This document shows, piece by piece, positions 19,076-27,729 of a stretch of 64,000 nt of DNA. This DNA comes from CAVYTF01 sp963771435 (lineage in GTDB: Bacteria; Bacteroidota; Bacteroidia; Chitinophagales; Chitinophagaceae), in assembly GCA_963771435.1 (NCBI GenBank), contig CAVYTF010000014.1, positions 1 to 64,000 of the forward strand. The letters run 5' to 3'. How positions within the stretch are numbered: the stretch's first letter is position 1; each line of letters opens with the position of its first letter. A program made the translations under genes and the position numbers. The notes under the pieces are model-generated. The model worked only from the letters and a program-made list of their open reading frames with translations. It was not told where the DNA came from and made no database searches.

Positions 19076-19130
19076 TATACAGTACTTATACTGAACTTAT
19101 ACTGATGTTATACTGAACTTATACTGATGT
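19076..19130. repeat. 11-bp tandem array, five units
   Basis: Units TATACAGTACT, TATACTGAACT and TATACTGATGT alternate. The same family occurs inverted at 60616-60690. It lies in the 18751-19306 gap between divergently read genes; apart from this array and the promoters no gene is seen there. Confidence 0.8.
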
Positions 19131-19255
19131 AACTTCATGCCACATCCATGGCAAAGCCATATAAGCCCCCATCCAAAGGCATAGCAACCCTATCCCCAAA
19201 AGCCCCCTCTCTGGAACAAGGGCTCTTCCCGGCATTGGTCCCTATTATCATGTTC

Positions 19256-19284
19256 TTGTGGAAAATTAAAAAGAAATACATTTG
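19256..19284 (+). promoter_or_regulatory. Bacteroidota-type promoter for the flavoprotein gene
   Basis: TTG at 19256-19258, an 18-bp spacer and TACATTTG at 19277-19284 (consensus TAnnTTTG). The gene ATG follows 22 nt later. Confidence 0.65.
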
Positions 19285-19306
19285 TATTTGATATAAAATT
19301 CACAAA

Positions 19307-20029
19307 ATGCTTGAGCCATGGCGAACAGGAAAAGTAATACGCATTGAGGATGCTACTACCAATACCAAACGTTTCTGGATACAGATCCCTGAATTAGAGC
19401 GGTTTGACTTCAAACCAGGCCAGTTTGTAACCCTCGACCTGCCCATCCACGAAAAGAAAAACAAAAGGTGGCGTAGCTATTCCATTGCCTCCCACCCCGA
19501 TGGAAGTAACGTTATTGAGCTTATTATTGTGCTATTGGAAGGAGGCAGCGGTACCACTTACCTCTTCAACGAGGTGAAAGAAGGCAGTGAACTTATTTTG
19601 CGCGGCCCTCAGGGTGTCTTTACACTACCCGATTCAATTGATAAAGATCTGTACCTTATATGTACGGGAACGGGTATAGCGCCATTCAGGAGTATGGTTC
19701 ATTATATAAAAGCGCATGGGCTGCACCATCAAAATATTTACCTGATATTCGGCTGCCGCAAATTTGCCGATGCATTGTATGCTAATGAAATGGAGGCACT
19801 GGAAAAAGAACTTCCTAACTTTTTTTATTTGCCTACCTATTCAAGAGAAACCGCTGTAGACGGAATAAGAATGGGCTATGTGCATAAAATATATGAAGAG
19901 TTGTTACAAAATAAACAAACTGCCAACTTTATGCTGTGCGGCTGGAAGAACATGATTGATGATGCGAGGGAAAAATTAACTTCTTTAGGCTGTAATAAAA
20001 AAGACATCCATTTTGAATTGTACGGATAA
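19307..20029 (+). CDS. Ferredoxin-NADP+ reductase-like FAD/NAD(P)H oxidoreductase
   Basis: A 240-aa flavoprotein of the FNR superfamily. The FAD-binding beta-barrel carries RSYSIASHP (the RxYS motif, about 59-67) and LRGPQGVF. The NAD(P)-binding domain has CTGTGIAPFRSM (about 122-133) and the C-terminal CGWKNMIDDAREKL. There is no [2Fe-2S] domain, so electrons must pass to or from a separate partner such as ferredoxin or flavodoxin. Cytoplasmic. It stands alone with its own promoter (19256-19284). The exact acceptor cannot be decided from sequence. Confidence 0.88.
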   Translation: MLEPWRTGKVIRIEDATTNTKRFWIQIPELERFDFKPGQFVTLDLPIHEKKNKRWRSYSIASHPDGSNVIELIIVLLEGGSGTTYLFNEVKEGSELILRGPQGVFTLPDSIDKDLYLICTGTGIAPFRSMVHYIKAHGLHHQNIYLIFGCRKFADALYANEMEALEKELPNFFYLPTYSRETAVDGIRMGYVHKIYEELLQNKQTANFMLCGWKNMIDDAREKLTSLGCNKKDIHFELYG

Positions 20030-20049
20030 TGACCGATTAAGCTACGTTG

Positions 20050-20329
20050 CTACTCTGTCCTGATTTTTTTTTCCTGCAAATCGTCTGAAAGACCCATATT
20101 GTCGTTTGTGTTTTCATTTTGTAGTTCGGCTAATTTCCTTTCTAATTTAAGGATACGCGAATGATTAGAAAGCTTTTCATTCTCCAACCGTAAAATCTTG
20201 GACCTTCCTTTTTTAAGTTCGCTCCGTTTAAAAAGCATACCCATAAATACAGAACTAAGGGCTATGAGAAGAAACGGAAAAAATGGAATAAGAATAGGGT
20301 ATGAAAAAGTGGATTTTTAAAAATATCAT
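20050..20329 (-). CDS. Small membrane-anchored coiled-coil protein (LapA-like architecture, likely frameshifted)
   Basis: From the ATG at 20244 only a 64-aa basic coiled coil is read (SKILRLENEKLSNHSRILKLERKLAEL). The same frame is open upstream and encodes a membrane segment (YPILIPFFPFLLIALSSVF). An ATG at 20329 (MIFLKIH) joins that frame if one T is removed from the T5 run near 20309. This gives about 92 aa: a short N-terminus, one membrane span and a cytoplasmic coiled coil, the layout of LapA/DUF1049-type proteins. The family name is tentative. Confidence 0.5.
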
Positions 20330-20383
20330 GGCAAGTCCGTATTAAGAAACTAAAAAATTTAAAATAGCAAGGCATCAATATAG

Positions 20384-21872
20384 TCAAAAACTAGCAGTCA
20401 AAGGTAAACAAGTGATGTTAATTAACAAATTTTTTATCAGGGAGCTGACCTCTTCTAGCTTTACCCTTTCTTGGTGCATGGTGTCCCTATAACGAATTGT
20501 GACTGTATTGTCCATTTTGCTTTGATGATCTATAGTAACGCAGAAGGGTGTGCCGATGGCATCCTGTCGGCGGTAACGCTTACCAATTGTGTCTTTTTCC
20601 TCATAGAAACAGCGAAAATCTTTTTTGCATTCGTTCATTAATGCTTTGGCTATTTGAGGTAGGCCGTCTTTTTTTGTAAGTGGGAATATCCCTAATTTAA
20701 CTGGGGCAAGTATGGGGGGGATGCGCATAACCACCCGGGAATCAGTTAAGCCATCTTCCTTAGCAATCGTTTCTTCTTTGTAGCTGGAAGATAAAATTAA
20801 GAGGAACATCCTGTCCAGACCTATTGAGGTCTCAATTACATAGGGCACATAATGCTCGTTTATTTCGGCATCAAAATAGGTGAGTTTTTTTCCGCTGTAT
20901 TTTTGATGACTGATTAAATCAAAATCTGTTCTAGAATGTATGCCCTCCACTTCTTTAAAGCCGATGGGGAACTCATATTCAATGTCCAGGGCCGCGTCAG
21001 CATAATGTGCAAGTTTTACATGGTCATGAAAGCGATATTTTTCCGGAGGTGTACCCAGACTCAGGTGCCATTTCAATCTTTCTTCTTTCCAATATTGGTA
21101 CCATTCTTTTTGTGTTCCGGGGCGTACGAAAAACTGCATTTCCATTTGTTCAAATTCTCTCATGCGAAAAATAAACTGTCTTGCCACAATTTCATTGCGA
21201 AATGCTTTACCTGTTTGTGCAATGCCAAAAGGAATTTTCATTCGAGCAGTTTTTTGCACGTTCAGAAAGTTTACAAAAATGCCTTGTGCTGTTTCGGGTC
21301 TTAGATAAATGGTGTCTGATTCTTCTGCCACGGAACCAAGCTGAGTAGAGAACATCAGATTGAACTGGCGTATGTCTGTCCAGTTGCAAGTGCTGCTTGT
21401 AGCGCAGGCTATTTTGTTTTCTTCAATTAAATCTTTAAGCCCTTCGTAATCATCTGAAGCTAGCATTGCGTTCATTCTATTTAAAAGAACAAATGCTTTA
21501 GCTTGACCGTCCTCGTATTTGGATAATCTCAGCAAAGCCTTCAATCAAATGATCAACACGATATCGTTTTTTGCTGTCTTTGTTGTCAATCATCGGATCG
21601 CTGAAATTGTCAACGTGTCCGCTGGCTTTCCATGTGGTGGGGTGCATAAATATGGCGGCGTCAATACCCACAATATTTTCATGCAGCTGCGTCATGCTTT
21701 TCCACCAATAATCGCGGATATTCTTTTTCAGTTCGCTGCCATAAGGGCCATAATCGTACACAGCGCTTAGTCCGTCGTAAATTTCACTGCTTTGAAATAC
21801 AAAACCATATTCTTTGGCGTGAGATATAATTGCCTGGAACTTGTTTTCCTGTTGATACTCATAAGTGGGCAA
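20384..21872 (-). CDS. glyS: Glycyl-tRNA synthetase (dimeric class II), frameshifted as sequenced
   Basis: Charges tRNA-Gly. Two overlapping frames make one protein of about 495 aa: 21872-21520 with YGFVFQSSEIYDGLSAVYDYGP, and about 21530-20384 with the class II motif 2 region FRNEIVARQFIFRMREFEQME and motif 3 IETSIGLDRMFL. The break is near 21520, where ATCCAAATACG can read EIIQ or SKYEDGQAKA. The frame opens at a TTG (21872); an ATG at 21862 is out of frame by one more indel, so the exact start is uncertain. Bacteria need one GlyRS and no second copy is seen, so the break is most probably a sequence error. Confidence 0.93.
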
Positions 21873-21877
21873 ATATA
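21870..21877 (-). promoter_or_regulatory. -7 promoter element at the glyS start
   Basis: The minus strand reads TATATTTG, immediately upstream of the ATG at 21862. This implies a very short or absent leader and argues that the ATG, not the TTG inside the element, is the true start. Confidence 0.45.
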
Positions 21878-21948
21878 AATCTTACGGAGATATAGAGCAA
21901 AATAGAAGATAATGCATGCACCAGATCATAAGTACTGAATAGAACTTG

Positions 21949-22047
21949 TATATTTGTCAAGCTAATTGTAGTTGCTATTTTTCCTTACTGCGCGGCTGGT
22001 TTTCCTAATTAATACAGGTATAAAAGACGAAGGATGAACGAAGGGTT
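21949..22047 (+). repeat. Dispersed intergenic element, copy A
   Basis: Begins with TTGTATATTTGT, continues through TGCTATTTTTCCT, and exactly 70 nt after the first TATATTTG reaches TATAAAAGACGAAGG, then ATGAACGAAGG. Copy B at 40605-40703 has the same landmarks at the same spacing. It occupies the 350-bp gap between glyS and comB; nothing else is recognised in the gap. Confidence 0.65.
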
Positions 22048-22223
22048 GACGTAAGACCAACGAGAGTATGAGGGTATTGCTATTAATTTAGGGTAAAATA
22101 TCCATAAAGGTTGAAGGAATTATGGATGGGTTAGTGATGTATAGTTGGTGAAGGAGGTGTTTTGGGAGAAGGGCGAGGCCGACTTTTAACTGTGTTTTGC
22201 CGGTTAGGCTGAACATTAGGTAA

Positions 22224-22946
22224 TCAGATAGAAGTTAAGGCTCCATCTTTATAGGAAGGAAGTACATTTGCCAGGTTTTCTGTGATGCAGTATTCTAAAT
22301 CTTTTTCCAGGCCGTAGGATGCGAGGCGGTGCCAATGGGTGGTTTTGCGAATGAAACTGTACATGTCATGTTGATGGAGCATGTACATTTCTTCTGCCAT
22401 AAAACTTGAATCGCAGTGGATGGTGAAGTGCTTGCTAACATTATTAATAACCGCCCCTGCAAATAAGGTATCTTCCAGATTGAATTTCCCCTTCCAGCCG
22501 GAGCAGGCTAGTATTACGTTTTTATTTGTGGTTTTTAAATGTTCGCATATTGCTGATAAATTGGGAAATGAGCCAGTGATAATTTCATCAATGCCTTTTT
22601 GAACAGCGAGGTGTAATAGCTTAGTGCCGTTGGTTGTGGTGAGCACTATTGTTTTTCCCTGAATAAAATTACGGGGATATTCTGAAGGAGAATTGCCGTA
22701 TTGCAGGCCTTCTATTATTTTGCCATCTCTTTCGCCTGCTGTAATGGCATTAAGCTGCCGCCCTATTTTTTTGCATTCTTCCACATCAGCGACTGGAATA
22801 ATTTTTGAAGCGCCGTTGTACAACGCTGCAGCAATGGTAGATGTGGCGCGGAAAACGTCGATGACCACGAGGAGGGAATTGTCTAAATCGTACAAATTAA
22901 TGAGGTGCGGGGATAAGACAGTTACAAGCGATGGTTTTTGAATCAT
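22224..22946 (-). CDS. comB: 2-phosphosulfolactate phosphatase family protein (ComB)
   Basis: 240 aa from the ATG at 22946. The ComB signature VVIDVFRATSTIAAAL (about 27-42), AGERDG and the central TTTNGTKLL are present. In methanogens ComB dephosphorylates 2-phosphosulfolactate in coenzyme M synthesis. Bacterial homologues are widespread without the rest of that pathway, so the true substrate here is unknown; sulfolactate metabolism is one possibility. Cytoplasmic. It is divergent from tRNA-Lys and stands alone. Confidence 0.88.
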   Translation of the reverse strand: MIQKPSLVTVLSPHLINLYDLDNSLLVVIDVFRATSTIAAALYNGASKIIPVADVEECKKIGRQLNAITAGERDGKIIEGLQYGNSPSEYPRNFIQGKTIVLTTTNGTKLLHLAVQKGIDEIITGSFPNLSAICEHLKTTNKNVILACSGWKGKFNLEDTLFAGAVINNVSKHFTIHCDSSFMAEEMYMLHQHDMYSFIRKTTHWHRLASYGLEKDLEYCITENLANVLPSYKDGALTSI

Positions 22947-22998
22947 ACCGCGCAAAGATAAAAGGCAGAAATAAAAATGTGCGTTTATTGGTTTCGTT

Positions 22999-23006
22999 TA
23001 TTTTTG
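22999..23006 (+). promoter_or_regulatory. -7 promoter element of tRNA-Lys
   Basis: TATTTTTG matches TAnnTTTG and ends 11 nt before the mature tRNA 5' end. No convincing -33 TTG is visible. Confidence 0.5.
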
Positions 23007-23017
23007 CACCCGTTTAT

Positions 23018-23090
<73 letters not shown>

Positions 23091-23099
23091 CATTGAATA

Positions 23100-23132
23100 A
23101 ATGCCTCACAGTTTTGTGGGGCATTTTCTTAT
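23100..23132 (+). terminator. Terminator of tRNA-Lys
   Basis: AATGCCTCACA pairs with TGTGGGGCATT (one G-U pair) around a GTTT loop and is followed by TTTCTT. It starts 9 nt after the tRNA. Confidence 0.8.
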
Positions 23133-23248
23133 ATGATTTATTTTTTTCTGACAGAAGTACTAAAAAGAAAAAAGGCCCGCCCTAGAAAGAGCTGGCCGTT
23201 GCTAACCTATGAAAAACACCTATTTTATAATGCGGTAAATATTTTTAT

Positions 23249-23668
23249 TTAAAACCTTGGCTGCCTCATCGGGCCTCCGTTCATTCGCCTCACTTGCTGC
23301 CTCCTTATCATCTCAGCTTTTAGCAAATCTCTGAAATTATTTTCAGATATAAAAACTTTATTTGCTCTTCCATCATTATTCAATATAACCCTAAACTGTT
23401 CCTGGTATCTTTTTCTTATCTCTACTATCTTGGATTCGTAACCAATCTCATCATTATAATAACTAAACCTTGCATTCTTTATTTCGGCGTTGTAAGCGTT
23501 GTATACGGGCCAAAATCTTTGAGCTTCTTCCGGGGTTAAATTTAACTGGGTTGTGATATAAGCCATTTTAGCTGCTTGGACCCTGTTTAAATTTCCGTTA
23601 TTATTTTGGCCGTGACAAATGTAATGAGATGTTAGCGAAATTACCAAAAAAAATAAAAAATTTTTCAT
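23249..23668 (-). CDS. Small secreted protein of the ECF operon, 139 aa
   Basis: A signal peptide (MKNFLFFLVISLTSHYICHGQ) precedes a helical, charged mature region with LNLTPEEAQRFWPVYNAYNAEI. This motif is typical of the Spy/heavy-metal-sensor-like periplasmic proteins encoded next to ECF sigma factors in Bacteroidota. The tail is rich in Arg, Gln and Met (RRQQVRRMNGGPMRQPRF). It lies 12 nt downstream of the anti-sigma-like gene in the same direction. A periplasmic sensor or chaperone role is inferred from that context. Confidence 0.75.
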   Translation of the reverse strand: MKNFLFFLVISLTSHYICHGQNNNGNLNRVQAAKMAYITTQLNLTPEEAQRFWPVYNAYNAEIKNARFSYYNDEIGYESKIVEIRKRYQEQFRVILNNDGRANKVFISENNFRDLLKAEMIRRQQVRRMNGGPMRQPRF

Positions 23669-23680
23669 TTTTAAGCAAAT

Positions 23681-24442
23681 TTATATGCCCTTTGGTGATT
23701 TTTCGCCGGAGATCTTAGTACTATCGAGGTATTGCTGTATATCATCGTCGCTGGCATTGTTAAGAGAATGCTGTGTGGCATCATCGGCAGGAGCAGTAGC
23801 AGAAGGAGAAGTAATTATTTCATTTCCAGAGGAATGCGTATCAAGATAGTCAGCTATCTCGCCATCGCTTAAATCAGAGATCCGTTCTTTTACATCTATT
23901 TTGCTTGTGGCAGCATAGGGATCGGAGACAGACTGCGTAGCTGTTGAGCCATTATTATTATCCTTATTAAATAAAGCGACTGTTAACAAAATACCAATGA
24001 CAGCAGCAGCCACGGCATAAGAAAACCTTTTACGTGGCCCTGAAAAAATATTGAAAACCTTTGCCTGTGCCGCCTTTTCAGCATTAACCTGTGGAGAGAA
24101 ATTTTCAAAATATGAAGGGGGAACGGTATAAACATTCCTTTTGTCAATGGTAGTTAAGAGGGGGGCAATTTCTTTTAGTTCTGCAAAAACTTCGTTCCCT
24201 GTTCCTGTTTTTATTTTAAGCAAAATGTTATTTGCCAAGCCATCAAAATACCCTGCCGGAACATTAAACGGTGTGGAAATATTGGTTTGGAAAAGATATT
24301 CTGCATTAACCTGTTCTGTTATTTCGTTTGGGAGGCGGATGAAATATCCATCGGGAACAGTGTAGACATTATGGTTTCCAATGGTGGCAAGCAGGGGGCT
24401 TACTTCTAAAAGCTCATCTAATATATTTTTTTTTGTATCCAT
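23681..24442 (-). CDS. Membrane anti-sigma-like protein
   Basis: 253 aa from the ATG at 24442. A cytoplasmic N-terminal region holds a repeated motif: ATIGNHNVYTVPDGYFIRL and TTIDKRNVYTVPPSYFENF, plus FNVPAGYFDGLAN. A single membrane span follows at about 158-177 (SYAVAAAVIGILLTVALF), then a periplasmic region with two related acidic motifs (DGEIADYLDTHSSG, DDIQQYLDS). It is encoded directly after the ECF sigma factor, so it is probably its membrane-bound antagonist, though no zinc-binding anti-sigma motif is seen. The start has an unusually strong ribosome binding site (24443-24455). Confidence 0.75.
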   Translation of the reverse strand: MDTKKNILDELLEVSPLLATIGNHNVYTVPDGYFIRLPNEITEQVNAEYLFQTNISTPFNVPAGYFDGLANNILLKIKTGTGNEVFAELKEIAPLLTTIDKRNVYTVPPSYFENFSPQVNAEKAAQAKVFNIFSGPRKRFSYAVAAAVIGILLTVALFNKDNNNGSTATQSVSDPYAATSKIDVKERISDLSDGEIADYLDTHSSGNEIITSPSATAPADDATQHSLNNASDDDIQQYLDSTKISGEKSPKGI

Positions 24443-24455
24443 GATCACCTCCTTT
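24443..24455 (-). promoter_or_regulatory. Extended perfect Shine-Dalgarno site
   Basis: The minus strand reads AAAGGAGGTGATC immediately before ATG, with the GGAGG core 5 nt from the start. This is full complementarity to the conserved 16S rRNA 3' end. No other gene examined in the window has a comparable site. Confidence 0.75.
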
Positions 24456-24478
24456 TGACAACAGTAACACCCGGTAGT

Positions 24479-25024
24479 TTAATTATTTTTAACAAATTCC
24501 TCAATCTTTTTAGCTGCATGATGATAGCTTGCTTTTAACGCGCCTTCGCTTGTGTCTAAAACTCTGCTCATTTGTTCGTAAGGCATTTCATCATAATAAC
24601 GAAGATTAAAAACTATTCTTTGTTTTTCAGGCAACTCCTGAATTGCAAGTTGAAGTTTCCATTCTAATTTATTAGCATCAAAGTTAGTATCTGCTTTTAC
24701 TCTGTTTGATAATCCTGTTTCTACAGCACTTAAACTTACAGAAGCTTTTTTCTTTTGCTGCTCCAGGAAAGTAAGGGATTCATTTGTAGCGATCCGATAC
24801 AACCACGTATAAAGTTTGCTATCCTCCCTAAAATTATCAAGCGCTTTCCACACTTTTATAAAAACATTCTGGACTACATCATTTGCATCATCGTGATCAA
24901 CAACCATTCTTCGTATGTGCCAGTATAACTTCTCCTGATACTTTTTTACAATTGCTGTAAATGCGCTCTCACGGGTACTTTTCTGCCTGAACTGGTGAAG
25001 CAATTCCTGATCGTCTAAATGCAT
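24479..25024 (-). CDS. ECF-type RNA polymerase sigma factor
   Basis: 181 aa with sigma-70 region 2 (DDANDVVQNVFIKVWKALDNF, about 42-62) and region 4 (LPEKQRIVFNLRYYDEMPYEQMS... GALKASYHHAAKKI, about 125-172). There is no region 1 or 3, as expected for extracytoplasmic-function sigmas. It is first in a three-gene unit with the anti-sigma-like and small secreted proteins; 36 nt separate its stop from the next ATG. It probably responds to envelope stress. The regulon is unknown. Confidence 0.93.
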   Translation of the reverse strand: MHLDDQELLHQFRQKSTRESAFTAIVKKYQEKLYWHIRRMVVDHDDANDVVQNVFIKVWKALDNFREDSKLYTWLYRIATNESLTFLEQQKKKASVSLSAVETGLSNRVKADTNFDANKLEWKLQLAIQELPEKQRIVFNLRYYDEMPYEQMSRVLDTSEGALKASYHHAAKKIEEFVKNN

Positions 25025-25120
25025 GCAGCAGAGATTTTCAATTTAAACAAACTCATTAATAGGATAGGTTTTATTGCTACGAGTTTAATTATGAATGTTA
25101 AAGGCGTATGTAAAATAATA

Positions 25121-26092
25121 TTATTGTACTGCATTTTTTCTTTGCATGGCTTTTTGCGCTGCGAGAACAATATCAGCAACATCCAAACCATACTTTGTAA
25201 GTAACTCATCGGGCTTGCCGCTCTCGCCAAAAGTATCTTTGGTGCCAATGTATTCTAATGGTATCGGAAAGTTAGTTGAAGCCACGTGCGCTATACTGTC
25301 CCCGAGGCCTCCCCAAATGTTATGCTCCTCACAACTTACTGCGCACTTAGTTTTCTTAATAGACTTAAGAATAGCTTCAGTATCTAATGGTTTTATAGTG
25401 TGTATATTAATGAGTTCGACGCTTAATCCCTGGCCTTCTAAAATTCTTCCGGCTTCAATGGCCTTCCAAACTAAATGGCCGCAAGCAAACAAAGTAATAT
25501 CAGTCCCTTCACATAATACCTGTGCTTTTCCAATATGAAAATCACTCCCGTCTTCGGCTGTGAAATTTGGCCATTTGGGGCGGCCAAAGCGAAGATAGAC
25601 AGGCCCTATGTAATCAGCAATGGCAATAGTTGCAGCTTTTGTCTGGTTAAAGTCGCAAGGCACAATGACTGTCATGCCTGGCAGCATCTTCATTAAACCA
25701 ATGTCTTCGAGTATCTGGTGTGTTGCACCATCTTCACCCAATGTTAATCCTGCATGACTGGCGCATATTTTTACATTTTTATTGCTGTATGCAATGCTTT
25801 GGCGAATCTGGTCATATACGCGGCCCGTGCTGAAATTTGCAAATGTTGTTGTATAGGGAATATGGCCGCCAATAGTTAAGCCGGCTGCAATGCCCATCAT
25901 GTTGGCTTCAGCAATGCCGCATTGAACAAAGCGTTCGGGAAAAGCTTTTATAAAGGGAGCGATCTTGAGCGAACCTGCCAGGTCTGCAGTTAATACAACT
26001 ACTTTGGGGTTGTTTTTGCCTACTTCAAAGATGCCTTCGCCAAAACCTGCGCGTGTTTCTTTTTCGTTTAGTACCTGGATGTCTTTCAGCAT
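25121..26092 (-). CDS. Transketolase, C-terminal (pyrimidine-binding) subunit
   Basis: 323 aa. This is the second half of a split transketolase: a Transket_pyr domain (GIAEANMMGIAAGLTIGGHIPYTTTF, about 79-104) with the catalytic Glu of GIAEANM, then the Transketolase_C domain (GHLVWKAIEA and SCEEHNIWGGLGDSIA). It needs an N-terminal thiamine-pyrophosphate-binding partner, normally encoded right beside it. Here the neighbours are galE upstream and the sigma operon downstream, so the partner must lie outside this window. The enzyme moves two-carbon units in the non-oxidative pentose phosphate pathway. Confidence 0.9.
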   Translation of the reverse strand: MLKDIQVLNEKETRAGFGEGIFEVGKNNPKVVVLTADLAGSLKIAPFIKAFPERFVQCGIAEANMMGIAAGLTIGGHIPYTTTFANFSTGRVYDQIRQSIAYSNKNVKICASHAGLTLGEDGATHQILEDIGLMKMLPGMTVIVPCDFNQTKAATIAIADYIGPVYLRFGRPKWPNFTAEDGSDFHIGKAQVLCEGTDITLFACGHLVWKAIEAGRILEGQGLSVELINIHTIKPLDTEAILKSIKKTKCAVSCEEHNIWGGLGDSIAHVASTNFPIPLEYIGTKDTFGESGKPDELLTKYGLDVADIVLAAQKAMQRKNAVQ

Positions 26093-26175
26093 AGAATTAT
26101 TTTAAAATGTGTTATGTTATATTTATATAAATTGTATTCTTCATTATTGAGCAAAAAGAAGCACATAAATAGTAA

Positions 26176-27231
26176 TCAATTTAAGACCGGGTTTTGTTTT
26201 TTCATCAATTCTTCATCCTCCTTTACTTTAAGTTCCCATTTCCATGCTGTATCCATCATATCATCCAAACTATATTTTAGCTGCCAGTTCAATTCATCTA
26301 CGGCCAATTGATTATTGGCGTAAATGGCTACTACATCGCCGGAACGGCGGGGGCCTAATTTATAGTTAAGTTTTATGCCACTTACTTTTTCAAAAGCATG
26401 TATGGCTTCCAGAACAGTAACACCGTGACCTGAACCCAGGTTAAATATATCGCAATTGGTTTTATTCTTTTGTTTTACCAGGTATTCTAATGCTAGTGTA
26501 TGGGCGTGTGCAATATCTGAAACATGGATATAATCACGAATGCAACTGCCATCGCGGGTAGGATAATCACTACCATAAACCTGCATTTGCTTTAGTTTGC
26601 CGATAGCAGTTTGCGTGATGGCGGGAACGAGATTCTGAGGTTTGCCTAAGGGCAATTCTCCTATTAAAATGGAAGGATGCGCACCAACCGGATTAAAATA
26701 TCTTAATAAGATAAAGTTGGTGGATACTGTTTTGGTAAAATCGTGTATCATTTGCTCACCCATTTGTTTGGTGGCACCATAAGGAGATTCGGGTTTCTTA
26801 ATAGGCGAGGATTCTGTTACAGGAATTGAATCGGGATTGCCATATACTGTGCAGGAAGAGGAAAAGACAAAATGCGGTACTTTGAATTCCTCTACGCATC
26901 TTAACAGGTTGAGAAGGGAATAGAGATTGTTCTCATAATAATCTAAGGGGTTTGCTACGGATTCTCCCACTGATTTAAAAGCGGCGAAATGTATTACTCC
27001 AGTGATGTCGTCATTTTCCTGGAAAACGGCGCGGGTCTCATCAAAGTTCTTGAGGTCTACCTTGTAGTTTTTTACTTTTTTGCCAGTGATCTTATCTATG
27101 CCGTCGAGGAGGTAGGGGGTAGAGCGGGAGTTATCGTCGATGGAAATTACGGCATACCCGTTCTCTATTAAATCAACTATTGTGTGGGATCCTATGTAGC
27201 CGCAACCACCTGTAACAAGAATTTTTTGCAT
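26176..27231 (-). CDS. galE: UDP-glucose 4-epimerase
   Basis: Interconverts UDP-glucose and UDP-galactose with bound NAD+. 351 aa, normal length. The Rossmann motif is TGGCGYIGSHT (7-17). The catalytic Ser is in FSSSCTVYG and the Tyr/Lys pair in SPYGATKQMGEQ. The substrate-binding segment VRDYIHV-like (SCIRDYIHVSDIA) and GSGHGVTVLEAI are intact. It supplies sugars for cell-surface polysaccharide. It is 83 nt upstream of the transketolase half; a TAnnTTTG element lies 22 bp before its start. Confidence 0.96.
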   Translation of the reverse strand: MQKILVTGGCGYIGSHTIVDLIENGYAVISIDDNSRSTPYLLDGIDKITGKKVKNYKVDLKNFDETRAVFQENDDITGVIHFAAFKSVGESVANPLDYYENNLYSLLNLLRCVEEFKVPHFVFSSSCTVYGNPDSIPVTESSPIKKPESPYGATKQMGEQMIHDFTKTVSTNFILLRYFNPVGAHPSILIGELPLGKPQNLVPAITQTAIGKLKQMQVYGSDYPTRDGSCIRDYIHVSDIAHAHTLALEYLVKQKNKTNCDIFNLGSGHGVTVLEAIHAFEKVSGIKLNYKLGPRRSGDVVAIYANNQLAVDELNWQLKYSLDDMMDTAWKWELKVKEDEELMKKQNPVLN

Positions 27232-27253
27232 AGAATAACGCGCCAGATTTTGT

Positions 27254-27261
27254 CAAAGGTA
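27254..27261 (-). promoter_or_regulatory. -7 promoter element of galE
   Basis: The minus strand reads TACCTTTG, 22 nt upstream of the galE ATG. The -33 region is not recognisable. Confidence 0.5.
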
Positions 27262-27729
27262 TTTTTTTATACAAATGCTGCCTAAATATTTGTTTGGGGA
27301 GGAAGTAAAAAATAAAAAATAAAAAGTAAAAAGATTGTGGGGGAAGGAAAGTAAATTGCATTAAACAACCGCAATGTTCTTCCTGCACGCATGGGCTATG
27401 CTAAGAAACATGAGGAGAAGGGATGCTGCCTAAATATTTGTTTGAGTAGTAAAAGTGTGCCAACTATTGATAGAGATGGGGGCAGGGGTGTCCGAGCAGC
27501 TTATTAATGTGGGGGCATTGAGTACCGGGGCGTATTATGTGAGCTGGTTAGTGCAGAAGGGGAGGAAGAGTTGAGGTTTGTGAAGTAATGAGAGAATGGT
27601 GCAAGGCACAAATACGCTTTATGTGAGCTTGGACTACATACTTGACGCAGTTTGGGAAATAAGTAAAAAAGTATTATTATTATAATTCACGTCTTTGGTA
27701 ACTTTACCCTTTTGTTTTATTTTAACTGA
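27262..27729. other. Gene-free interval with a 22-bp direct repeat
   Basis: No credible gene. A 22-bp sequence (ATGCTGCCTAAATATTTG plus TTTG) occurs at 27275-27296 and again at 27423-27444. An AAAAAGTAAAAAG run lies at about 27305-27332; similar runs occur near 455, 1350 and 58505. Confidence 0.6.
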
